This document shows, in pieces, positions 8,972-16,501 of a stretch of 64,000 nt of DNA. Origin of the DNA: UBA8529 sp964390565 (lineage in GTDB: Bacteria > Bacteroidota > Bacteroidia > Bacteroidales > Tenuifilaceae). A program made the position numbers and the translations under genes. Position 1 is the stretch's first letter; every line of letters starts with the position of its first letter. The notes below the pieces were generated by a model. That model saw nothing but the letters and a program-made list of their open reading frames with translations, was not told where the DNA came from and searched no databases. The DNA lies in contig CAYMII010000018.1 of the NCBI GenBank assembly GCA_964390565.1, positions 1 to 64,000 on the forward strand, given 5' to 3'.

Positions 8972-10190
8972 TGTAGATTATACAATTGCCAAGGATAACG
9001 ATGGAAAATCGATATGGAAATTCTTGGTTAGCGAGCTAAAACCAAAGGGCAAATGGATTACACCTTTTAACGTTATCTCAATCCCAATAATGCTTTTAGG
9101 ACTTGTCCTAATCGTTATTCGTTTTTGGAAAGGGATTGGCTCAATAACAAACCTTACTCAGGAAGTACCTTGGGGCTTATGGATAGGTTTTGATGTTGTT
9201 ACTGGTGTTGCCTTTGCTGGTGGCGCATACGTGCTCACGTTTATGGTGTACATTCTAAATATGCATAAGTACCACTCCATAGTACGTGTTACCGTTTTAA
9301 ATGGATTTTTGGCTTACCTATTCTATGCTGGTGCATTGCTTTTAGACTTGGGTCGCCCATGGAATGTGATCAACCCAATTATCGGGAATAACTTTGGAAC
9401 CAGTTCGGTGCTATTCCTTGTGGCATGGCATTTTCTTCTATACATGATTGCACAGCTGATTGAGTTTTCGCCCACAATTGCCGAATGGCTTGGCGCAAAA
9501 CGCGCCAGAAAAATCCTTGCAGGGATGACTGTTGCAACGGTGATTTTTGGTATAACTCTATCAACATTACACCAATCGGGGCTTGGTGCTCTTTACCTAA
9601 TGGCCAAGGATAAAATTCACCCACTTTGGTATTCCGAGTTTATACCAATCATGTTCTTTATCTCAAGCATCTTTGCTGGTCTTTCGATGGTGATTTTTGA
9701 GGGATCAATCAGCCTAAAAGTATTCTCAAATCAAATTAGTAATGAGCACCATAGCGAGCACGATAACATATTGCATGGTCTATCAAAGATTTGTTCGGTA
9801 GCGTTATTTGCTTATTTCTTCTTAAAAGTTATCGTATTTATCCATGGAAAGCACTGGCAGTATATTAATACACCAATGGGCTATTGGTATTTAGTCGAAA
9901 TCATAGGTTTTGTAGTACTTCCGATGTTGCTTTTCTTCTCAAGCTATAGGAACAGGAATATATTGCTAATAAAGATTGCATCAATCATAACAATGGTGGG
10001 GATAATCATCAACCGCCTAAATGTTACCGTTATTGGGTTCAGATGGGATGCCGATATTCGATATGTTCCTTCGTGGATGGAGGTTGTTGTGACCCTTGCC
10101 GTAATCTTTACTGAATTATGGATTTTTAGATGGGTTATTAATAGAATGCCCGTTTTGCGCGAATCGCCATCGTGGGCTAAAGAACAATAA
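8964..10190 (+). CDS. NrfD/HybB-family polytopic quinone-interacting membrane protein
   Basis: About 408 residues from the ATG at 8964, chosen because a clear GGAGG lies just upstream (gaaggaggtgcaaATG) and because an overlapping start is typical here; a longer frame begins at 8922. About ten hydrophobic segments are visible, with NrfD/PsrC-like motifs (EVPWGLWIGFDVVTGVAFAG, LDLGRPW, TLHQSGLG). Proteins of this family exchange electrons with menaquinone or ubiquinone in complexes such as HybOABC, Psr and Act. With the preceding HybA-like subunit it forms an electron-transfer pair across or at the cytoplasmic membrane. Confidence 0.88.
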   Translation: MSSVDYTIAKDNDGKSIWKFLVSELKPKGKWITPFNVISIPIMLLGLVLIVIRFWKGIGSITNLTQEVPWGLWIGFDVVTGVAFAGGAYVLTFMVYILNMHKYHSIVRVTVLNGFLAYLFYAGALLLDLGRPWNVINPIIGNNFGTSSVLFLVAWHFLLYMIAQLIEFSPTIAEWLGAKRARKILAGMTVATVIFGITLSTLHQSGLGALYLMAKDKIHPLWYSEFIPIMFFISSIFAGLSMVIFEGSISLKVFSNQISNEHHSEHDNILHGLSKICSVALFAYFFLKVIVFIHGKHWQYINTPMGYWYLVEIIGFVVLPMLLFFSSYRNRNILLIKIASIITMVGIIINRLNVTVIGFRWDADIRYVPSWMEVVVTLAVIFTELWIFRWVINRMPVLRESPSWAKEQ

Positions 10191-10238
10191 AATAACTAGC
10201 AATCGCTTTAACAATTGATTGCAAAAAAACTTACGAAA

Positions 10239-10958
10239 ATGGATGGATTTAGCTATTCTAACATTTTTGAAACCAAAGGAATAGAGTATATCGCTGTTTT
10301 AGTGTTCTTTGCGATACTCGTACCATTCTGGATTATTTTAAACAGAAAGGTAAAAGCATCCCGACAGATTCAAAAAACGCTTGGAGCCCTTACTGCCAAT
10401 GTGCTAAAGGTTCCTCAAGGACTATTCTTTAGCAAGAACCACACTTGGACTCACCTCGAAATGTCAGGAATGGCAAAGGTGGGACTAGATGATCTACTAC
10501 TTCATATCACTGGCGATGTGAAGTTTAATAACCTGAAAAAGCCTGGCGACTGGGTTAAAAAAGGCGATGTAATTGCTGAGATTGATCGAAATGGCAAACA
10601 GCTAAAGGTTTTGGCGCCAATATCTGGTGAGATTATAAACACCAATTCTAGAATTAACGACGATCCAATGGCTATTAACCAAGATCCTTATGGACAGGGT
10701 TGGGTTTATAAGATAAAGCCCACCAACTGGATTGCTGAAACAAATGCTTACTATCTTGCCGAAGATGCTTCGAAGTGGGCGGCTTTGGAGTTAGATCGAT
10801 TTAAAGATTTCTTGGCTGTTTCGATGAAGAAGTATTCGGCTGAACCTTCGCTAATAACCTTGCAGGATGGGGGCGAAATATGCGATAATCCTATTTCGGA
10901 CCTGCCAAATCCTTACTGGCAAGATTTTCAGAAAGACTTTCTGAATCAACCATTTTGA
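10239..10958 (+). CDS. Membrane-anchored GcvH-like (lipoyl-fold) protein
   Basis: 239 residues from the ATG at 10239; an upstream TTG start at 10215 is also open. An N-terminal membrane helix (about 17-36, YIAVLVFFAILVPFWIIL) precedes a GcvH-like domain (about 55-190) with NHTW, GLDDLL, APISGEI and QGWVYKI. The position of the lipoyl lysine is Gly, with Lys next (NGKQL), exactly as in the fusion protein at 6139-7821, and the two C-terminal tails are also alike (QDGGEI...DFQ..FL). It has no glycine-cleavage genes around it, so a role in that system is unlikely. It is the last gene of the redox cluster and a terminator follows. Confidence 0.8.
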   Translation: MDGFSYSNIFETKGIEYIAVLVFFAILVPFWIILNRKVKASRQIQKTLGALTANVLKVPQGLFFSKNHTWTHLEMSGMAKVGLDDLLLHITGDVKFNNLKKPGDWVKKGDVIAEIDRNGKQLKVLAPISGEIINTNSRINDDPMAINQDPYGQGWVYKIKPTNWIAETNAYYLAEDASKWAALELDRFKDFLAVSMKKYSAEPSLITLQDGGEICDNPISDLPNPYWQDFQKDFLNQPF

Positions 10959-10966
10959 TGATTTTT

Positions 10967-10996
10967 AAAAGCGGGTGTTTTTACATCCGCTTTTTT
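10967..10996 (+). terminator. Intrinsic terminator
   Basis: The stem aaaagcgg/ccgctttt, extended by gtgt/acat, is followed by a run of T. It lies 8 bp after the stop of the GcvH-like gene and closes the four-gene redox cluster before the kinase gene. Confidence 0.8.
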
Positions 10997-11083
10997 GCTC
11001 TAAAAATCAATAATGCTTATTACCACTATTAGTTGGATTCTTTCGTTTAGATTTCATAAATTTAAAGGTCGTTAAATAAAGAA

Positions 11084-12754
11084 ATGACACCGTTTATCAA
11101 TACCGATCAAAAGATGAACATCATTAAATCTTTCCTTAAAAGGTATTTCAAGTTTCGATCATCAATTTATGGTCGAGTTGTATATATAATCACAATATTA
11201 TCGCTAATACTTTTCGTTTCGTTTGGAATAATATTCCTATCGGTTAACGAGGAGTACATGAAGAAAGTAATCCGCCAAAGCGGGAATAATATTGGTTACT
11301 TGGTTGAAGGAGCGCTGTACAAATCGATGCTCGATAACGATAACGGTGCTTTGCAAAGCACGCTCGATATAATTAATACCATGCCGGGCATTGATGAGGT
11401 GAACCTGTACGATAGCCAAAATAATTTGGCTTACACTTCATTTGCATCAGATACGAATAACCATAGCAATCCCGACTGTATAGCCTGCCATTCCGATATG
11501 GAAACGATGTTCCCGAAAAAGGAGAAGGCTTATCGAATTATCGATCTTAAGAGCGAGTGTAGCATGACTCAAAACGATGGACATCACAGGCATTTGCTAA
11601 TTCGGTCTCCCATACTAAATGAAAAATCGTGCTATACAAGTTCGTGTCACGCGCATAGCGAAAGCGACGAAGTGCTGGGCTCATTGGTAATTAAAATCCC
11701 ATTGAAGGATTTAGATGCAGCTGTAACTACATCTTCAACAGAGTTTTATCTATTGGCAACGCTAACAACTATTTTACTTATCGTTTCGTTAATTTTCTTT
11801 ACAAACAGAGTGATTAAAAAGCCCTTGTTCTCAATAGTTAAGGCTAGTCAGGCTGTTTCCAACGGTGATAAGAATACAAGGCTTGAGATTACACCTAATC
11901 AGCTAGATGATATGCGCATGGTTTCACTTGCATTCAACGAAATGCTCGATAATCTTCAGGCTGCCAATAAAGAGCTGCAAAACTGGTCGCAGCAGCTCGA
12001 GTATAAAGTTCAGAAAAAAACTGAGGAACTAGGTGCTGCACAGAATGAATTAATTCATATCGAGCGAATCGCTTCACTTGGAAAACTTTCTTTATCTGTT
12101 GCTCATGAGATTAATAATCCTCTTTCGGGAATCCTCATCTATACAAAACTGGTGCAGAAACAGCTTGTGAATCAGAGCATCGAACCTGCTAAAAAAGAGG
12201 CAATGCTAAAGCAACTTATGCTTATCGAAACCGAGACTAAACGCTGTGGTAACATTGTAAAGGGATTGCTCGATTTCTCTAGAAAAGATCAGGATGATTT
12301 TGAACCAAAACATCTACATGAGATTTTAAAGGAGACATTTGATTTGATGACACATCAGATGAAGATTGCAAATATTAACTTTTCGTCTGATTTTAGAGCT
12401 ACTATCGATTTGATTTATTGTAGTCCAAACCAAATAAAGCAGGCTTGCATTGCAATTTTGGTAAATGCCTCAGAAGCTATTGCCGAGAATGGAGAGATAA
12501 TCTTAAAGACCAAAGATCTTGATGAGAATCGTATTATGGTTGAGATTGTGGATAACGGTATCGGAATTCCAACCGATGATATCCCGCATATCTTCGAACC
12601 TTTCTTCTCAACAAAGCGTAACTCGAGAGGGCAGGGGCTAGGCTTGGCAATCGTTCATGGGATTATTCAAAATCATAAAGGAAAAATCGATGTAAAGTCC
12701 GAGATTGGTAAGGGAACAACAATATCAATCACCATACCTATTATTAAGTCTTAA
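11084..12754 (+). CDS. Sensor histidine kinase with a haem-motif periplasmic domain
   Basis: 556 residues. TM1 (about 31-52) and TM2 (about 218-240) bracket a periplasmic sensor domain that contains CIACH (residues 132-136, a classic CxxCH haem c site) and CYTSSCH (183-189, a CX4CH type). HAMP (about 240-292), coiled coil, HisKA (SVAHEINNP) and HATPase_c (FEPFF, GQGLGLA) follow. Haem-based redox or gas sensing is inferred from the motifs. It lies immediately upstream of an NtrC-family regulator (12-bp gap) and downstream of the HybA/NrfD module, which is the likely target. Confidence 0.88.
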   Translation: MTPFINTDQKMNIIKSFLKRYFKFRSSIYGRVVYIITILSLILFVSFGIIFLSVNEEYMKKVIRQSGNNIGYLVEGALYKSMLDNDNGALQSTLDIINTMPGIDEVNLYDSQNNLAYTSFASDTNNHSNPDCIACHSDMETMFPKKEKAYRIIDLKSECSMTQNDGHHRHLLIRSPILNEKSCYTSSCHAHSESDEVLGSLVIKIPLKDLDAAVTTSSTEFYLLATLTTILLIVSLIFFTNRVIKKPLFSIVKASQAVSNGDKNTRLEITPNQLDDMRMVSLAFNEMLDNLQAANKELQNWSQQLEYKVQKKTEELGAAQNELIHIERIASLGKLSLSVAHEINNPLSGILIYTKLVQKQLVNQSIEPAKKEAMLKQLMLIETETKRCGNIVKGLLDFSRKDQDDFEPKHLHEILKETFDLMTHQMKIANINFSSDFRATIDLIYCSPNQIKQACIAILVNASEAIAENGEIILKTKDLDENRIMVEIVDNGIGIPTDDIPHIFEPFFSTKRNSRGQGLGLAIVHGIIQNHKGKIDVKSEIGKGTTISITIPIIKS

Positions 12755-12765
12755 GGGGGAATACA

Positions 12766-14106
12766 ATGGCAAAAAAGATTTCAATTTTGGTTGTCGACGA
12801 CGAAGAATCTGTAAGGGATTCGCTGTACAACTGGTTTAAGGAGGATGGGTATCGCGTTGATTGCGCCGAAAGCGCAAAAGTAGCCTTGTCGATTCTCGAG
12901 GCCGAGAGCTACGATATCGTTCTTGCTGATATTAAGATGCCCGGCATGGATGGCCTGGAGATGCTCCGAAGGATTAAGGCTTTAAAGAAGGAGACGATTA
13001 TCATTGTAATGACTGCCTTTGCAACCGTTGATACTGCTGTTCAGGCACTGAAGGATGGTGCATTCGATTATGTTACCAAGCCATTCGACCCCGATGATCT
13101 TTCGCATTTGGTTCGCAATGCCTCAAAGCAAATTGCTTTGGTTGAGGAGAACGAGGTGCTTAAGGTAAAGGTGGCAACCCTCGAAAATGTTGAGGATTTG
13201 ATTGGTGCAAGCGAGGTGATGCAAAGGGTACTGAAACAGGTTGAAAGCGTTGCACAATCCAACTCGTCGGTTATTATTACAGGTGAAAGCGGAACTGGTA
13301 AGGAACTAATTGCTAGGGCAATTCATGCTAACTCGCCTCGAAAATATTTTCCATTGGTCAGCGTGCATTGCGGTGCGTTAACCGAGAGTCTGCTGGAGAG
13401 CGAACTGTTTGGCCACGAAAAGGGCGCTTTTACAGGTGCTGTGTACAACCGCAAGGGTAGGTTCGAGATGGCCGATAGCGGCACAATCTTCCTCGATGAG
13501 ATTGCAACCATCTCGCCCAAAATGCAAATTGAACTCCTTCGCGTTTTAGAAACCAAAAGTTTTATTCGTGTTGGTGGGAATAAAGAGATTTCATCGGACT
13601 TTAGGGTGATTTGTGCTACCAATAAAGATTTAAAGAGCATGGTGGCCGAGGGTACTTTCCGCGAAGATCTTTACTACAGGCTTAATGTTGTAAATATTCA
13701 TGTTCCACCATTGCGCGAACGCCAAGGCGATATCCCTTTGCTTGTGGACTATTTCATCAAAAAGTTTTGCGTTACAATGAATAAGTCACTTGTTACCATT
13801 GATGCTCCAGCGCTTCAGCGTTTGGAAGAGTATCAATTTCCGGGCAATATAAGGGAGTTGGAGAACATGATTGAGCGGGCAATAGTGATTGGGAATGGTA
13901 AACGAATTTTCCTTAAAGATCTTCCAATTGAGAAAAGTTATATCGAGAGCCCTTACGAAAGTCTTGATGAGAACGAGAAAAATCACATATCCCAGATGCT
14001 TAACAAATACAATTGGAATATCTCGCGAACTGCCAAGGCGCTTAAGGTTGATAGGGTGACACTCTATAATAAGATTAAAAAATTCGATATCAAACCTGAT
14101 AAGTAA
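12766..14106 (+). CDS. Sigma-54-dependent response regulator (NtrC/AtoC family)
   Basis: 446 residues. The receiver (about 5-120, phospho-Asp in ADIKMPGMDG) is followed by an AAA+ domain with Walker A GESGTGKE, the sigma-54 contact loop GAFTGA and Walker B FLDEI, and by a Fis-type helix-turn-helix at the end (NISRTAKALKVDRVTLYNKI). An SD-like ggggga precedes the ATG. It is the partner of the haem-motif kinase. It should bind upstream of sigma-54 promoters; the only near-match I saw is at 6013-6028. Confidence 0.95.
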   Translation: MAKKISILVVDDEESVRDSLYNWFKEDGYRVDCAESAKVALSILEAESYDIVLADIKMPGMDGLEMLRRIKALKKETIIIVMTAFATVDTAVQALKDGAFDYVTKPFDPDDLSHLVRNASKQIALVEENEVLKVKVATLENVEDLIGASEVMQRVLKQVESVAQSNSSVIITGESGTGKELIARAIHANSPRKYFPLVSVHCGALTESLLESELFGHEKGAFTGAVYNRKGRFEMADSGTIFLDEIATISPKMQIELLRVLETKSFIRVGGNKEISSDFRVICATNKDLKSMVAEGTFREDLYYRLNVVNIHVPPLRERQGDIPLLVDYFIKKFCVTMNKSLVTIDAPALQRLEEYQFPGNIRELENMIERAIVIGNGKRIFLKDLPIEKSYIESPYESLDENEKNHISQMLNKYNWNISRTAKALKVDRVTLYNKIKKFDIKPDK

Positions 14107-14115
14107 CCATACTCC

Positions 14116-14148
14116 TTTGGGCTACAGCCTACAGCCTATAGCCTAAGG
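14116..14148. repeat. Short degenerate tandem repeat (agcctac-type)
   Basis: About four copies of a roughly 7-bp unit (gcctaca, gcctaca, gcctata, gcctaag) between two genes. Similar low-complexity tandem repeats with other units occur elsewhere in the window. Confidence 0.5.
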
Positions 14149-14178
14149 CCTTCTCTTACTAATTTCTAATCCCCTTCA

Positions 14179-14709
14179 ATGAGTTTGCCGCATATCACAT
14201 TGGTCTCTTTTGGGCGCTTTGAGAATGATTTCCTCGACAAGTTGGTTGAGGGCGTATCCAATGAGTTCCAATTTCCGGTTAAGGCAAAGGAGGGTTTTAT
14301 CGATTTAAGCGATTATTATGATCCTGTTCGAAGGCAGTATAATGGCAATAGTCTCTTAAAAGAGGTTGATACCCGATATTCATTCGATTCCCTTAAAACA
14401 ATTGGTCTGTTTAATGTTGATTTGTTTGTGCCAATCCTAACATATATTTTTGGGCAAGCTCATTTAGATGGACGCACAGGCATTGTATCGCTTTATAGGC
14501 TGAGTAACGAGCGGTATGGCATCGATGCTGATGAGAAAGTGCTACTTGAGCGAACTATCAAAGAGGTAATTCATGAGCTAGGTCATACCTTTGGATTAAT
14601 TCATTGTCACACCCCAACCTGCGTAATGCGTTCGAGCACATACGTTGAGGACTTGGATCAGAAAGATGCTAGTTTCTGCCATAAGTGTAAGGGCGAGTTA
14701 AAATTATAG
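14179..14709 (+). CDS. amzA: Archaemetzincin-family zinc metallopeptidase
   Basis: 176 residues. The extended metzincin zinc site HELGHTFGLIHC is followed by an archaemetzincin-specific cysteine pattern: C at +5, VM, then a closing CHKC pair. These four cysteines bind a second, structural zinc in the family. Family members are cytosolic, small and scattered through archaea, bacteria and vertebrates, and their substrates are poorly known. There is no signal peptide. It stands 70 bp after the sigma-54 regulator gene, with a short AGCCTA-rich repeat between. Confidence 0.9.
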   Translation: MSLPHITLVSFGRFENDFLDKLVEGVSNEFQFPVKAKEGFIDLSDYYDPVRRQYNGNSLLKEVDTRYSFDSLKTIGLFNVDLFVPILTYIFGQAHLDGRTGIVSLYRLSNERYGIDADEKVLLERTIKEVIHELGHTFGLIHCHTPTCVMRSSTYVEDLDQKDASFCHKCKGELKL

Positions 14710-14813
14710 CAACACTCAATTGCGCTTGCCTTATGACATTTTGGATGTTACTCTAATTGTGGCATGTATGAGTCAGAGATTATTCAGCAGAATTAAATGT
14801 CCTTAGATATTTA

Positions 14814-14859
14814 AAACAGATACTTATTTAAACCCTATAGAGTCAATAAGTATCTGTTT
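14814..14859. terminator. Bidirectional hairpin between convergent genes
   Basis: A perfect 15-bp inverted repeat (aaacagatacttatt and its complement) with a 16-nt loop sits between amzA (plus) and the SecD-like gene (minus). The A/T-rich outer bases give a U-run on the minus-strand transcript. Confidence 0.7.
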
Positions 14860-14880
14860 CCCTAGTAATATCTTTTAAAT

Positions 14881-16092
14881 TTAGTTGTTTACTGAAATCA
14901 CGTTAACTGTAATCCCTGGCAATCGTCCTGCGCTAAGAATAGCAGCAAGGTTTGTAGCTTCTTCGGGTGTAAAGTCACCGGTTAGTTCAGATTCTCCTGT
15001 TTTAATCTCTGAGTAAACGAAAGGAGCAGCGTATACTGCGTTGTCTATTACAATGGCGATTTGCCTATCGATATTATAGTTGGTCATTCTACCCCATATG
15101 TTGACACCTTCAGCGTTCATTGCTAAATGAATGGATAGTGGTTGCTTTGATAGCTTTGCCTTGGCGCTAACAACGCAATCCCCTGTTAGAATGGCTTTCC
15201 CATCACGAGTACTTTTTATTGCAAAGAGTTGAATTACATCGTTGCTATTAAATGGTCTGGTTGACCACATTGGAAAAAAATCCCTTGGGAATATTGAACG
15301 AATTCTAGTTGAATTTAGATAATAGTTCACTATTGAGGTGTCTGATATGCGGGAATAACCAATTAGGCATCCTTTTTGGATTGAACCATCCTGAGAAACT
15401 GCTGGCATAAGAACCGAAAATAGTGGATTTGCCATTGTAATACTATCTTTTTCACTATTATTAACCTTTTCGCTGCTGGCTATAATATCCTTTACCTCTT
15501 TATTTGCTGCATCTAAATATTCCCAAATCGATGATAGTTCGTGAGTTTCCCAGAATCCTAGGTCACCCCTTTTTTGAAGCAAATCGCTAATTGTATTTTT
15601 ATCAACTTTTCTATTAATGGTTAATGAGAATGTGTTTTTCTCTGGTAGTTCCATAACCAAAACCTCTAGTTTATTAAACAAGTTTGTGGTTAGAGCATGT
15701 TCAAGTCGCCTTTTTAGAATTTGGAGGGTTGTCTCATTTGCTCTTTTAACCTCCTCTTTTAGAACACTAATAACCTCTTCGTTTGTAGATTGATACGTCA
15801 CTTTATCCCTAAGTTCAATTGTGTTAAAAACGCTTGCAAGCATAAAGTCGGGATGTTTTGCAACAAGGTTATTTCCCAAAGCAGTAACAAAATCCTCTTC
15901 GGTGGTATTATAACTTTTTTGAGTAGCCCTAAAAACGCCCATGAACACAGAATCGCTTGAGTAGTTTGATAATGAATAAATGTAATCTATTTCAGAAAAC
16001 CGAACTTTTATTTCCGTTTTCTCATTGTGTGGAGTACAGCCAAAAAGAAAAGAGGCTATTAACACCAAGAACGATAGTCGAATTTTATTCAT
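14881..16092 (-). CDS. Lipoprotein resembling the periplasmic domain of SecD
   Basis: 403 residues with a lipobox (FLFGC, Cys about residue 19) and no other membrane segment. The body matches the large first periplasmic domain of Bacteroidota SecDF: a region like the RR(L/I) repeat (ILKRRLEHAL), LGFWETHE, NPLFSVLMP, and a C-terminal part with LAMNAEGVNIWGRMT, IAIVIDNAVYAAPFV, LTGDFTPEEATNLAAIL and AGRLP. Known: SecDF domains of this kind assist late steps of Sec export. Here the six-helix RND core is missing, so it cannot be a proton-driven SecD. Inference: a lipid-anchored accessory or decoy of the translocon. Confidence 0.75.
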   Translation of the reverse strand: MNKIRLSFLVLIASFLFGCTPHNEKTEIKVRFSEIDYIYSLSNYSSDSVFMGVFRATQKSYNTTEEDFVTALGNNLVAKHPDFMLASVFNTIELRDKVTYQSTNEEVISVLKEEVKRANETTLQILKRRLEHALTTNLFNKLEVLVMELPEKNTFSLTINRKVDKNTISDLLQKRGDLGFWETHELSSIWEYLDAANKEVKDIIASSEKVNNSEKDSITMANPLFSVLMPAVSQDGSIQKGCLIGYSRISDTSIVNYYLNSTRIRSIFPRDFFPMWSTRPFNSNDVIQLFAIKSTRDGKAILTGDCVVSAKAKLSKQPLSIHLAMNAEGVNIWGRMTNYNIDRQIAIVIDNAVYAAPFVYSEIKTGESELTGDFTPEEATNLAAILSAGRLPGITVNVISVNN

Positions 16093-16501
16093 AGTTTCAT
16101 ATTTAGATTAGGAGGATTTAGATCTAGGTTAAGGTACATAAATTTATCGGAGTAGAATCGTTGTAAGCGCTAGATTTTGGGATTGGAAAATAATTCGAAT
16201 GCTAAAACCAGCTGTGATTTAATATGAAATTCCGCTGGTGAAGATTTGACTTAGCTGGATTAACATGTTCACATGCGGTATGCGAAATTGAAGTTTTAAG
16301 GTCATAGTTTAAGTTCATACCCCGCACAAACGATTATTAAGGCATTTAACAGCAGACTAGATTCCTGCCTTTGCACGGATTATATCCCGGTAAAGTTGAG
16401 TTGCATTGTTAAATGTTCGAGTTATTCTATATTTTCAAAATGGCTGGGATAGAGTTAAAAAATATTTCAATATATTTGAATTAATAGCATATAATATCTA
16501 A
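16093..16501. other. Intergenic region between divergent genes
   Basis: 409 bp without coding character between the SecD-like gene (minus) and the propeller gene (plus). It holds a perfect TAnnTTTG match (tatatttg, 16471-16478) 24 bp before the plus-strand start. I see nothing else recognisable. Confidence 0.5.
16471..16478 (+). promoter_or_regulatory. Candidate Bacteroidota -7 promoter element
   Basis: TATATTTG matches the TAnnTTTG consensus perfectly, 24 bp upstream of the start at 16502. No TTTG is seen at the usual -33 spacing, and chance matches are common in such AT-rich DNA. Confidence 0.4.
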
